Part shown: positions 1-8,537 of the stretch, piece after piece | How the letters are laid out: each line of letters begins with the position of its first letter | Position numbering within the stretch: the stretch's first letter is position 1 | DNA from: CAVURS01 sp963795385 | GTDB taxonomy: Bacteria; Actinomycetota; Actinomycetes; Actinomycetales; CAVURS01 | NCBI GenBank assembly: GCA_963795385.1 | Contig: CAWCHK010000004.1 | Span: 62,001 to 126,000, forward strand | DNA: 64,000 nucleotides | Reading direction: 5' to 3' | Notes under the pieces: generated by a model | Seen by the model: only the letters and a program-made list of their open reading frames with translations | Told to the model about the DNA's origin: nothing | The model's database searches: none | Made by a program: the position numbers and the translations under genes

Positions 1-176
1 GCCCGGCCGGCGTGGCGAAGGGACTCGTGCAGGCGGCAGACGCCTTCGCCACCACCTACTGGGTGGCGGCCTGCCTGGTGCTGCTGACCTTCATCCCGGT
101 GTTCTTCCTGCCCCGCAAGCAGGAGGCCACCCACCTGCTCGACGACGAGGGCGTGCCGCCGGTCGTCGTGCACTGA
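1..176 (+). CDS. MFS (DHA2-like) drug exporter, C-terminal end only
   Basis: The frame is open from the window edge to TGA at 174-176, giving the last 57 residues of a protein that starts outside the window. The visible part is one hydrophobic helix (residues WVAACLVLLTFIPVFFLP) followed by a basic RKQEA stretch and a short acidic tail. That is how the last membrane segment of 14-helix EmrB/QacA-type (DHA2) major facilitator exporters usually ends. Family assignment rests only on this tail, so the substrate cannot be inferred. It converges with the LacI-type gene. Confidence 0.6.
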   Translation, partial: PAGVAKGLVQAADAFATTYWVAACLVLLTFIPVFFLPRKQEATHLLDDEGVPPVVVH

Positions 177-227
177 CCCGAGGGCGTACGGGCCCCCGGG
201 GCACACCGGGCGGGTAACGCGGTGGAT

Positions 228-247
228 CCGGGGAAACGTTCTCCCGG
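228..247. promoter_or_regulatory. LacI-type operator-like palindrome
   Basis: A 20-bp inverted repeat, CCGGGGAAACGTTCTCCCGG, with 18 of 20 positions symmetric around a central CG, the classic design of LacI-family operators. It shares the core GGGGAAAC-TT with the palindrome at 1430-1449. It lies oddly, between the 3' ends of the exporter and the regulator, with no gene start next to it. A weak terminator stem is the alternative reading. Confidence 0.45.
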
Positions 248-303
248 CATTCAGCCCGCTCCGAGCCGGTCGAGCACCGTCGTGGTGGGTCGGAGCGTCG
301 GCG

Positions 304-1329
304 CTACCCGATCGTCGACCCGCGGACGATCAGCGAGCAGGGCCGTCGGTGCACTCCGGGCTGGACCACGGCACCGTCCATCGCATCCATCAGCGTCTCG
401 GCCGAGTGGGCTCCGAGCTGCTCGATGTTCATGTCGATGGTCGTCAGCCCCGGCTGCATCTCCTCGGCGAAGACGAGCCAGTTGTCGAAGCCCGTGAGAG
501 CGACGTCGGTGGGGATCCTCCGGCCGGATGCGATGACGGCGTCGGCGACGCCGGTGGCGATCTGGTCCGAGCCGCAGATGATGGCGTCGACCTCGGGATG
601 TGCAGCCAGGAGCTCGGCGGCGGGGGAGCGCGCCCATCGCTGCGACCACTCGCCGTAGACGACGGGGGCAACGAGCCTGGCGTCCGTGCGTTTGAGCTCG
701 GCCCGGATGCCCAGGACGCGCTGCTGCACGGCGCGCGATCTCCGCGGTCCGGTGATGTGCAGGAACCGCCGCCGGCCGCCCCGCACCAGATGGTCGACGA
801 TCATCCGCATGCCTCCCTGGTCGTCCGGAAGGTAGACGGTGTCTGCGGGTTCGGTGGTCTCGCCGTGCACGTAGATGACCGGCCGGTCGATCTGGGCCGT
901 GAAGGAGGGCCACGCCTGTTGGTGCTCGCCGATCACGATCACGCCGTCGACCGTGCGTTGCCGCAGCATCTCCACCAGGGACCGGGCGCGGTCCAGGTCC
1001 CCCTTCGCGTCACAGGCGATCATCGACAGGTTGATCTCCGAGAGAGCCGTGTCCGCGCCGATGATCAGAGGCATTGCGAACCGCTGGGCCTTGGAGTCGA
1101 GGATCAGCGCGCCGACGATGCTGGTCCGTCCGGTGTGCAGGCTCCGGGCGTGGGGGTTGGGGACGAACCGCAGCTCGTCGGCGGCCGCCAGCACTCGGGC
1201 CCGCGTCTCCTCCGAGATGCGCCCGGTCCGGTTGATGACCTTGGACGCCGTCGTCAGCGAGACGCCCGCTCGTTTGGCCACTTGCGTGAGCGTGGACGGC
1301 CGAGGGGTCATAGCGAGCGATTGTGCCAT
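304..1329 (-). CDS. LacI-family transcriptional regulator of the arabinoside locus
   Basis: A 341-residue DNA-binding repressor. The N-terminal helix-turn-helix is visible (VAKRAGVSLTTASKVIN), followed by the hinge region (RVLAAADELRFVPNPHARSL) and a periplasmic-binding-protein-like effector domain. ATG at 1329 is chosen over an upstream in-frame start because a near-perfect Shine-Dalgarno AAGGAGG ends 4 bases before it. The gene is divergent from the binding-protein/permease/glycosidase operon, and a 20-bp palindrome lies in the gap. It therefore most likely represses that operon and itself until a sugar inducer binds, probably arabinose or an arabino-oligosaccharide (inference from the neighbouring enzymes). 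Confidence 0.9.
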   Translation of the reverse strand: MAQSLAMTPRPSTLTQVAKRAGVSLTTASKVINRTGRISEETRARVLAAADELRFVPNPHARSLHTGRTSIVGALILDSKAQRFAMPLIIGADTALSEINLSMIACDAKGDLDRARSLVEMLRQRTVDGVIVIGEHQQAWPSFTAQIDRPVIYVHGETTEPADTVYLPDDQGGMRMIVDHLVRGGRRRFLHITGPRRSRAVQQRVLGIRAELKRTDARLVAPVVYGEWSQRWARSPAAELLAAHPEVDAIICGSDQIATGVADAVIASGRRIPTDVALTGFDNWLVFAEEMQPGLTTIDMNIEQLGAHSAETLMDAMDGAVVQPGVHRRPCSLIVRGSTIG

Positions 1330-1429
1330 CGTGCCTCCTTGCGACGGCCGACGACGAGGGACCGGGGACCGTCGGGAGCGGCGGCTCGGCCCCGCCTCGC
1401 CAGGGTTTGTAACGGCTGGATAACGAAGA

Positions 1430-1449
1430 TTGGGGAAACCTTTCCCCAA
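1430..1449. promoter_or_regulatory. Operator for the LacI-family regulator
   Basis: TTGGGGAAACCTTTCCCCAA: two 9-bp arms form a perfect inverted repeat around a 2-bp CC spacer. It lies in the divergent gap between the regulator (start 1329) and the sugar-binding protein (start 1571). The arm GGGGAAA is shared with the second palindrome at 228-247. Location and symmetry make it the probable operator controlling both directions. Confidence 0.75.
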
Positions 1450-1570
1450 CATGCGGTCCGCGCGTACGGTCCGTGGCAGCCCGGACTGGACTCACCCTCA
1501 CCGGACCGGCGCCGAATCCTCGGACTCGCGCCCCGGCACTGCGACAGGTCTGACCGAAGAGAGGACCACC

Positions 1571-2836
1571 GTGAAGTCCCTACGCTCCACACACCGCGCA
1601 CTGGCGGTCGGCTGCATCGCCGCTGTCGCCGCCGCCGCCCTGGCCGCCTGTTCCTCGTCATCGGGGGGAGGAAGCGCCGGCTCCGGGAGCGGTGCGTCCG
1701 CCGGCGGGACGTACACCCTCTGGGACCCCTACCCGCAGCTCGACGCCACGTCCCCGTGGGTCAAGACGATCAGCGCCTGCGCGACCAGTGCCGGGGTGAC
1801 CATCAAGCGCACGGGCTACGACACCACCGACCTGACCAACAAGGTCCTCCTGGCTGCGCAGCAGGGTGCCGCACCCAACGTGCTCGTCGTGGACAACCCG
1901 GTGGTGTCGACGCTGGCCGAGAGCGGAGTGCTGGTCAGCAACGACGAGCTCAAGCTGGACACCAGCAAGATCGAGCCCAACATCCTCGCGGCGGGCGAGC
2001 TGGACGGTAAGGCCTACGGCGTGCCGATCGGCGCGAACACCCTCGCCCTGTACTACAACAAGAAGGTGCTGGCCGCTGCGGGCGTGAACCCGAGCAGCAT
2101 CACGTCCTGGGCCACCCTGACCGCCGCTCTGGCCAAGGTGAAGGCGGCGGGGAAGAAGGGCATCACGTTCTCGGCCATCGGCACCGAGGAGGGCAGCTTC
2201 CAGTTCCTGCCCTGGTTCTGGGGGGCCGGGGCGAACCTGACCAGCCTCTCCTCGGCGCAGTCGCAGGCCGCACTGAACCTGTGGAAGGGCTGGCTGAGCA
2301 AGGGTTACGCGCCGAACTCGGTCCTGCAGAACACCCAGACCACATCGTGGCAGGAGTTCGCCACGGGCAGCTACGCGTTCGGCGAGAACGGCACCTGGAA
2401 CCTCGGCAACGCCAAGAAGGCAGGCTTCCCGTTCGGCATCCTTCCCATCCCGGGGGAGACCAGCGGAACGGCGCCGGCGCCGACGGGCGGCGAGTTCGTG
2501 GCCGTCCCGGTCAACAAGGACAAGACCAAGCTGGCCACGGCCGGCAAGATCGTGACCTGCCTGACCGGCCCGGACCACGCGCTGGGCACGGACACGGCGC
2601 TCGGCTACGTGTCTGCCATCGCCGACATCCAGACGCAGCAGGTCGCCGCCGAGCCGGACCTGAAGAACTGGGTGGCGGCGGTGCAGGCGGCCAAGGGGCG
2701 CACCAGCGACAACCTCGGGACGAAGTACCCCAAGATCTCTCAGGCCATGTGGGGTGCCGTGCAGGGTGCGCTCTCCGGCTCGTCGTCCACCTCGACCGCG
2801 CTCACCCAGGCGCAGAGCAAGGCCGGCGGTAGCTGA
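1571..2836 (+). CDS. ABC transporter sugar-binding lipoprotein
   Basis: A 421-residue extracellular solute-binding protein of the carbohydrate (MalE-like, family 1) type. The N-terminus is a lipoprotein signal: a basic start, a hydrophobic alanine-rich stretch, then the lipobox LAAC and a Ser/Gly-rich linker (SSSSGGGSAGSGSG). The mature protein would be lipid-anchored outside the membrane and deliver a sugar to the two permeases downstream. GTG at 1571 is used because the signal peptide begins there and GAGAGG lies just upstream. It heads the catabolic operon. The arabinose genes downstream suggest an arabinose-containing oligosaccharide ligand, which is inference. Confidence 0.9.
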   Translation: MKSLRSTHRALAVGCIAAVAAAALAACSSSSGGGSAGSGSGASAGGTYTLWDPYPQLDATSPWVKTISACATSAGVTIKRTGYDTTDLTNKVLLAAQQGAAPNVLVVDNPVVSTLAESGVLVSNDELKLDTSKIEPNILAAGELDGKAYGVPIGANTLALYYNKKVLAAAGVNPSSITSWATLTAALAKVKAAGKKGITFSAIGTEEGSFQFLPWFWGAGANLTSLSSAQSQAALNLWKGWLSKGYAPNSVLQNTQTTSWQEFATGSYAFGENGTWNLGNAKKAGFPFGILPIPGETSGTAPAPTGGEFVAVPVNKDKTKLATAGKIVTCLTGPDHALGTDTALGYVSAIADIQTQQVAAEPDLKNWVAAVQAAKGRTSDNLGTKYPKISQAMWGAVQGALSGSSSTSTALTQAQSKAGGS

Positions 2837-2845
2837 GCCCGTCTC

Positions 2846-2887
2846 GCGGCGGGCCGGCCGGGCATGAAGCGCCGGCCGGTCCGCCGC
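2846..2887 (+). other. Intercistronic RNA hairpin after the binding-protein gene
   Basis: A 14-bp stem (2846-2859 with 2874-2887, one G-U pair) around a 14-nt loop lies between the binding-protein stop and the first permease. Such hairpins commonly stabilise the binding-protein mRNA or attenuate read-through, so that the binding protein outnumbers its permeases. The stem is seen directly; the role is inferred. Confidence 0.55.
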
Positions 2888-2911
2888 CTTCGCGCTAGCA
2901 GACGAGGTGCC

Positions 2912-3889
2912 ATGTCACACACGAGCAGTCCACGGACCCCGTTGTTGTCAGTGACCGCTGCGGGCGCCGGACCGGGGACGGCGCCGGCGCGGGCGCGGCG
3001 GCTCAGGGGCAGGACTCGTGAGCGAGTCGCGGCAACGGCGTTCCTGGTCCCGCTGGTGGTCTACCTCGTCGCCTTCTACGCGTACCCGCTCTACAAGAAC
3101 GTCGACCTGAGCATCCGCGACTACACGATCCGTACCTTCGTCTTCGGCGGTGCGCCACTGGTCGGGTTGGACAACTACCGGGCCGTCGTGACCGACCCGA
3201 CGTTCGCGCCCGCCCTGGTTCACACTCTGGTCTTCACCTTCGCCTCGATCGCGGTCCAGTTCGCCATCGGCATGGCGCTCGCGGTGTTCTTCAGCCAGCA
3301 CTTCCGGCTCTCGGGCCTGCTGCGCGCCCTGTTCCTCGTGCCATGGCTGTTGCCCCTGATCGTGTCCTCCTCCACCTGGGCCTGGATGTTGAACAGCGAC
3401 TCCGGCGTGGTCAACTCGGTGATCCGCGGCGTCGGGGGTCCACAGATCGACTGGCTCACGTCTCCGTCCTGGTCGTTGGTGTCGGTCCTGATCGCCAACA
3501 TCTGGATCGGCATTCCCTTCAACCTGGTCATCCTCTACAGCGGGCTGAGGAACATCCCTGCGGAGCTCCACGAGGCGGCCAGCCTGGATGGGGCCGGTGG
3601 GTGGAAGAGGTTCTGGCACATCACGTTCCCACTGTTGCGGCCAGTCTCGGCGATCACGCTGCTCCTCGGTCTGATCTACACCCTCAAGGTCTTCGACATC
3701 ATCTGGATCATGACCAAGGGAGGGCCGGTCGACTCGTCCACCACGTTCGCGATCTGGTCCTACCGGCTCGGCTACGGCACGCTCATCCCGAAGTTCAGCC
3801 AGGCCGCCGCGGTGGGCAACCTGCTCATCGTCATGGCGCTGCTGGCCGGCCTGTTCTACCTGCGCGTCCAGCGGCAGCAGGAGGCCTGA
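2912..3889 (+). CDS. ABC sugar transporter permease (MalF-type)
   Basis: A 325-residue inner-membrane permease with about six hydrophobic segments. The first begins near residue 38 (AFLVPLVVYLVAFYAYPLY), a hallmark of MalF-like permeases. The cytoplasmic coupling loop that docks the ATPase is clear (EAASLDGAGGWKRFWHITFP). ATG at 2912 follows GAGGTG. An in-frame ATG at 2864 lies inside the upstream hairpin and is less likely. It pairs with the permease that starts one base after its stop. No ATPase is encoded nearby, so a shared MsiK-type ATPase elsewhere probably powers it, as is usual in actinomycetes. Confidence 0.92.
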   Translation: MSHTSSPRTPLLSVTAAGAGPGTAPARARRLRGRTRERVAATAFLVPLVVYLVAFYAYPLYKNVDLSIRDYTIRTFVFGGAPLVGLDNYRAVVTDPTFAPALVHTLVFTFASIAVQFAIGMALAVFFSQHFRLSGLLRALFLVPWLLPLIVSSSTWAWMLNSDSGVVNSVIRGVGGPQIDWLTSPSWSLVSVLIANIWIGIPFNLVILYSGLRNIPAELHEAASLDGAGGWKRFWHITFPLLRPVSAITLLLGLIYTLKVFDIIWIMTKGGPVDSSTTFAIWSYRLGYGTLIPKFSQAAAVGNLLIVMALLAGLFYLRVQRQQEA

Positions 3890-3890
3890 G

Positions 3891-4781
3891 ATGGCAGCTG
3901 CGGCTCCGACCACGCCGACCACCTCTGCCGCTCCCACGGTTCCCGGGGACGGCGTCCGCAGTCACCGGCCGAGGGGCGCGTCCTGGAAGACCGCCGCCGG
4001 CATCGTGCTCACGGCAGTGATGCTCTTCCCGGTGTACTGGATGGTCAATGTGTCCCTGACTCCGCAGACCAGGATGCGCAAGTCGCCTCCGGACTGGCTC
4101 CCCCTCCACGCGACCCTGTCCGGCTACTCGACCGTGATCCACGAACAGGGTCCGTACCTGCTGACCAGCCTGCTCGTGGGTCTGGGCACGGTGCTGCTGA
4201 CGCTGTGCATCGCGGCGCCGGCCGCCTTCTCGCTGGCGCAGCTCCGTCCCTGGGGAGGCGGCGCAGTCAACGTCACGTTGCTGATCGCTCAGATGATCCC
4301 CAGCGTCATCATGGCGTTCGGCTTCTACAGCATCTTCCTGAGCAGCAACACGGTGAACCACTGGTGGGGCCTGATCCTGGCCGACTCCACCCTGGCCGTG
4401 CCGTTCTCCGTACTGATCCTGCGCGCGTTCATGATCGGGATCCCGCGCGACCTGCTGCAGGCAGCCACGCTGGACGGGGCAGGCACGGTCCGGACCTTCT
4501 GGTCTGTGGTGCTTCCGGTGAGCCGCAACGGAGTCGTCACGGCTGCACTGTTCTCGTTCCTCTGGGCCTGGTCCGACTTCGTGTTCGCCAACACGCTGGA
4601 CAACGGTGGGTCCCTGCGGCCGGTGACCTTGGGCATCTACAAGTACATCGGCAACAACAACCAGGAGTGGAACGCCATCATGGCGACCGCCGTCGTGGCG
4701 TCCGTCCCCGCCGCCGTGCTCCTCGTGCTGGCCCAGAAGTACATCGCAGCCGGCGTCACCGCCGGGGCGGTCAAAGACTGA
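3891..4781 (+). CDS. ABC sugar transporter permease (MalG-type)
   Basis: A 296-residue integral membrane partner of the preceding permease. It has an N-terminal helix (residues about 36-50, ending MLFPVYWMVNVSL), further hydrophobic segments, and the coupling-loop motif AATLDGAGTVRTFWSVVLP. It starts one base after the previous stop, so the two are translated together. The C-terminus (AQKYIAAGVTAGAVKD) is the typical end of MalG-like subunits of carbohydrate importers. A GH127 glycosidase follows after 46 bases. Confidence 0.92.
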   Translation: MAAAAPTTPTTSAAPTVPGDGVRSHRPRGASWKTAAGIVLTAVMLFPVYWMVNVSLTPQTRMRKSPPDWLPLHATLSGYSTVIHEQGPYLLTSLLVGLGTVLLTLCIAAPAAFSLAQLRPWGGGAVNVTLLIAQMIPSVIMAFGFYSIFLSSNTVNHWWGLILADSTLAVPFSVLILRAFMIGIPRDLLQAATLDGAGTVRTFWSVVLPVSRNGVVTAALFSFLWAWSDFVFANTLDNGGSLRPVTLGIYKYIGNNNQEWNAIMATAVVASVPAAVLLVLAQKYIAAGVTAGAVKD

Positions 4782-4827
4782 ACCTGACTTTCGAGTCAAC
4801 GGCAACCTCCTGGTTGAAAGGCCTTCT

Positions 4828-6774
4828 GTGACAACGCAACCTGATCGAGATCGTAGGGAAGGGCCGGTCCATCCGACCGAGCTGGCTGTGTCCGCCGAAC
4901 GTCCCTTGGGACATCGGGCAGTGGTTCTGGACGAGGGCGGTTGGCTCGGGAGCTGGCAGGTGCTCAACGTCCGAGCGACCTTGCCGCACGTGCTCCACGA
5001 GGTTGAGCAGGGGGAGGCTCGCGCGAACCTGGCCAGGGTCGTCGGAGAGTCCCCCGCTCCCTTTCGCGGGATGTTCTTCACCGACTCCGACGTCTACAAG
5101 GTGCTCGAGGCCCTGGCGTGGTCGGCGGCAACGCCGGGCCAGGAGGCGGACGTGCCGGCCGGCCAGCGACCGGGAGACGCGATGCTGGAGCGTGGTCAGG
5201 TGCTGGTCGACCTGGTCCGCCGGGTGCAGGACCCGGACGGCTACCTGAACTCCTACGTCCAGGGGGACCCGGAGCGGGATCGATGGGCGGACCCTCAGTG
5301 GGGCCATGAGCTGTACACGGCCGGCCATCTGTTCCAGGCAGCGGTTGCCGCCTCACGGGTGGGGGTGTTCCCCGACCTGCTGGACGTCGCCGTACGGTTC
5401 GCGGACCTGCTCGTGAAGGTCCACGGCGATCCCGACAGCCAGCACATCGACGGCCATCCCCAGGTGGAGACGGCTCTCGTCGAGCTGTTCCGGCGCACCG
5501 GGCGGGGGGAGTACCTGGACCTCGCCGCGGCGCAGCTGGACCGCCGGGGCCACGGTTGGCTGGGACCGGACCGGTACGGCTCCCCGTACTTCCAGGACCA
5601 CGAGCCGGTCAGGACCGTCGGCGCGGCAACGGGTCACGCCGTGCGCCAGCTGTACCTGCTCACCGGCATGGTCGACGTGGCAGTGGAGCGGCAGGACCAC
5701 GGCCTGTTGCAGGCCGCCGAACGGATCTGGTCCGACCTCTACAGCACCAAGACCTACATCAGCGGGGCTCATGGGTCCAGACATCGGGACGAGGCGATCG
5801 GCGACGCGTACGAGCTCCCGCCGGACCGCGCGTACGCAGAGACGTGCGCCGCCATCGCCAGCTTCCAGCTGAACTGGCGGCTGCTGCTGGCCACGGGCCG
5901 CTCCCGCTACGCCGACGCGATGGAGACGGCGCTCTACAACGCGGTCGCCGTCTCGACCGCGCGGAGCGGCACCGAGTTCTTCTACACCAACCCCCTACAG
6001 CTCCGCACGGGTCACGACGGATCCCAGGAGGATGCCCCGTCGCGCCGACTTCCCTGGTTCTCATGCGCCTGTTGCCCGCCCAACATCGCGCGGCTGATCG
6101 CCTCGATCAACGACTACCTGGTCACGACCTCCGACGACGCGCTCACCGTCCACCACTACGCCCAAGGCCGGTTCGAGTCGCCTCCGCTCCGGCTCGAGAT
6201 CACGACCGGCTACCCGCACTCCGGCTCGATCCGGCTGAGGGTCGAGGGCGACGGCCGGCGCACGCTGCGGCTGCGCGTCCCGTCATGGTGCGAGCGTCAC
6301 GAGCTGTACATCGATGGCCGGATCCAGAGCCCTCCCGTCCTGGAGGGCTACCTGCACATCACTCGCGACTGGGCGTCGCCGACCGACATCGAGCTGCGCC
6401 TGGACATGCCCGTACGCCTGGTCTACCCGCACGGCCGGGTCGACGCGCTGCGGGGGACGGCAGCCGTCGTACGTGGACCGTTGCTCTACGCCCTCGAGCA
6501 GGCCGACCTGCCCGACCAGCTGGCCCTGGAGGACGTGCGACTGCTCGCCGTCGGGGACGTTGCCGGCGTCAGGGCGGACCCGGCCGTGGTCGCCGTCGAG
6601 GTGACCTTGGCACCGGCCGAGCCGGCCGCCGAGCTGTACGGCGAGAACGACGAGGGAGCGCCGGAGGCGCCGCCGTTCACCACGACGATGACGCCGTACT
6701 ACTGCTGGGGGAACCGCGCGCCCGGAGCAATGCGGGTGTGGCTCCCCCTGGCACCCGCACGGAGTCGCGCGTGA
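4828..6774 (+). CDS. GH127 beta-L-arabinofuranosidase
   Basis: A 648-residue glycoside hydrolase of family 127 (formerly DUF1680), which releases L-arabinose from beta-linked arabinofuranosides such as those on plant hydroxyproline-rich glycoproteins. The zinc/cysteine active site known from Bifidobacterium HypBA1 is recognisable at nearly identical numbering: E322 (DEAIGDAYEL), E338 and C340 (AYAETC), and the Cys pair C415-C416 in FSCACCPPN. There is no signal peptide, so it acts in the cytoplasm on imported oligosaccharide. GTG at 4828 follows GAAAGG. Its stop overlaps the next start by 4 bp (GTGA). GH146 is a related alternative, but the numbering match favours GH127. Confidence 0.92.
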   Translation: MTTQPDRDRREGPVHPTELAVSAERPLGHRAVVLDEGGWLGSWQVLNVRATLPHVLHEVEQGEARANLARVVGESPAPFRGMFFTDSDVYKVLEALAWSAATPGQEADVPAGQRPGDAMLERGQVLVDLVRRVQDPDGYLNSYVQGDPERDRWADPQWGHELYTAGHLFQAAVAASRVGVFPDLLDVAVRFADLLVKVHGDPDSQHIDGHPQVETALVELFRRTGRGEYLDLAAAQLDRRGHGWLGPDRYGSPYFQDHEPVRTVGAATGHAVRQLYLLTGMVDVAVERQDHGLLQAAERIWSDLYSTKTYISGAHGSRHRDEAIGDAYELPPDRAYAETCAAIASFQLNWRLLLATGRSRYADAMETALYNAVAVSTARSGTEFFYTNPLQLRTGHDGSQEDAPSRRLPWFSCACCPPNIARLIASINDYLVTTSDDALTVHHYAQGRFESPPLRLEITTGYPHSGSIRLRVEGDGRRTLRLRVPSWCERHELYIDGRIQSPPVLEGYLHITRDWASPTDIELRLDMPVRLVYPHGRVDALRGTAAVVRGPLLYALEQADLPDQLALEDVRLLAVGDVAGVRADPAVVAVEVTLAPAEPAAELYGENDEGAPEAPPFTTTMTPYYCWGNRAPGAMRVWLPLAPARSRA

Positions 6775-8537
6775 GCCGGACCGAGCCGGCCGAGTCGGTG
6801 CCGACCTTGGACCTGGCCGTCACGCCGTTGAGCTACCCAGGCTCGTGGCTGAGCGTCTCGCGCGTGGTCGGACTGGGGATCACGGCCGACGACCCGCACC
6901 TGGTGAGCCACCGCGCCGGACCACGCCCGGTGCTCAGTCTGAGTGCCGAGATCGGCCGTGTGCGCGTCGAGGCCGAGCTGTCGGCGACCGCTGTCGGCCT
7001 CACCTGGAGTCATGGGTGCGGCAGCATCGAACTGACCTTCGACGGCGAGGCGGGACTCCGCGTGCGGGGGTCCGGGCTCGGGCTGCGGGTCAGCGCCGTC
7101 GCTCCCGAGCTCACGCCGTTCGCAGGCACGTACGCCTTCGCCGACCCCGGGGGCTGGGTGGTCTTCACCAGCTACGAGACCGGCTTCCGTTACCTCGTCA
7201 CCGTCCTGAGGGGCCGAGCCCACATGAGCGGGGACCAGGCCCTCGGAGCGGCTGAGCGGTCCGTCCTGGTTGTGGGGGAGGGCCCTGACCCGGACTGGGA
7301 GATCCAGCTGCGGGAGGCACGGTCCGGCGGAGCCGGCACACCGGACAGACCCGAGCCGTTCGATGACCTCCAGGCCCGAAACCAGTTGAGCTACAGAGCG
7401 TTTCGCCAAGCCTTCCCTGCGCTGCCGGACCAACGGACGGGTGATCTTGCGGCCTACGTGCTCTGGTCTTCGCTCGTGGGGGCCGGAGGCTTCGTCCGAC
7501 GGCCGGCCATGCTCATGTCGAAGAATTGGATGGACAAGGTCTGGGCCTGGGACCCCTGCTTCAACGCGCTCGCACTGGCGCCGGCCCATCCCGACCTGGC
7601 CTGGGACCAGTACCTGGTGATGTTCGACCATCAGGACAGCGCCACCGGCGTCATCCCGGACTCGGTGACCCACTCCGAGGTGCTGTTCAACTTCGTGAAG
7701 CCACCGGTCCACGGTTGGGCCCTGCGCGAGCTGCGGCGCCGGTTGGCCCGGCCCCTCACGAGGGAGCAGCTCACGGCCGCCTATCGCAACCTGTCCGGAT
7801 GGACGCGGTTCTGGCTCGAGCATCGTCGCGCGCCGGGTCACCTGCTGCCGTACTACGAACACGGCAACGACTCCGGCTGGGACAACTCCACGACCTTCGA
7901 CAGCGCCCGCCTGATCGAGTCCCCCGACCTCGCGGCCTTCCTGATCGTGCAGCTCGACGTCCTGGCCGATCTGGCTGGAGAGCTCGGCACCGACCCCGAC
8001 GAGCGGGTGCACTGGGCAAGCGAGGGGGACTCCCTCTACAACGCTCTCCTTGGGCAGCTGTGGGACGGGGAGCGCTTCATCGCTCGCGCCGTCCACACGG
8101 GTCTACCGAGCAACGGCACGAGTCTGCTGAACCTCCTCCCGCTGGTTCTCGCCGATCGGCTGCCCACGGAGATCACCGAGGCACTCACTCTGCGGCTGAG
8201 GGCGCACATGACACCATGGGGCGTGGCCACCGAACCACCGACCTCATCGGAGTACGAGTCCGATGGATACTGGCGTGGCCCGATCTGGGCGCCGTCGAGT
8301 GTCCTCATCGACTTCGGCCTGCGCCTCGCCGGCTGCACCGAGATCGCCGACACCGCCCGAGCGCGCTTCCTCTCACTGTGCGCCCGGTCGGGCTTCGCGG
8401 AGAACTTCGACGCCGTCACGGGAGCCGGCCTTCGTGACCGCGCGTACACCTGGACCGCCAGCAGCTACCTGCTCTTCGCGTCGGACCAGGCGCGTTCGGC
8501 CGTTCCCGAGGCGTCCACGGCGATGAGCCGGCGATGA
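6771..8537 (+). CDS. MGH1/GH63-like (six-hairpin) glycoside hydrolase
   Basis: A 588-residue cytoplasmic protein. The N-terminal ~190 residues look like a beta-rich domain. The rest resembles the (alpha/alpha)6 barrel of mannosyl-oligosaccharide glucosidase/trehalase-like enzymes: SKNWMDKVWAWDPCFNA, YYEHGNDSGWDNSTTFD (a candidate general-acid Asp region) and YESDGYWRGPIWAPS (a candidate base region). The GTG start overlaps the GH127 stop and no signal peptide is visible. Co-translation with GH127 and araDAB points to a second sugar linkage in the same imported glycan, possibly the residue under the terminal arabinose. The exact substrate cannot be read from the sequence. Confidence 0.75.
   Translation: MSRTEPAESVPTLDLAVTPLSYPGSWLSVSRVVGLGITADDPHLVSHRAGPRPVLSLSAEIGRVRVEAELSATAVGLTWSHGCGSIELTFDGEAGLRVRGSGLGLRVSAVAPELTPFAGTYAFADPGGWVVFTSYETGFRYLVTVLRGRAHMSGDQALGAAERSVLVVGEGPDPDWEIQLREARSGGAGTPDRPEPFDDLQARNQLSYRAFRQAFPALPDQRTGDLAAYVLWSSLVGAGGFVRRPAMLMSKNWMDKVWAWDPCFNALALAPAHPDLAWDQYLVMFDHQDSATGVIPDSVTHSEVLFNFVKPPVHGWALRELRRRLARPLTREQLTAAYRNLSGWTRFWLEHRRAPGHLLPYYEHGNDSGWDNSTTFDSARLIESPDLAAFLIVQLDVLADLAGELGTDPDERVHWASEGDSLYNALLGQLWDGERFIARAVHTGLPSNGTSLLNLLPLVLADRLPTEITEALTLRLRAHMTPWGVATEPPTSSEYESDGYWRGPIWAPSSVLIDFGLRLAGCTEIADTARARFLSLCARSGFAENFDAVTGAGLRDRAYTWTASSYLLFASDQARSAVPEASTAMSRR

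Noticed and set aside
349..2010. 553-codon plus-strand open frame across the LacI gene and the binding-protein start
   Set aside because: It is antisense to the LacI-type gene and has no family-like sequence; long shadows are expected at this GC content.
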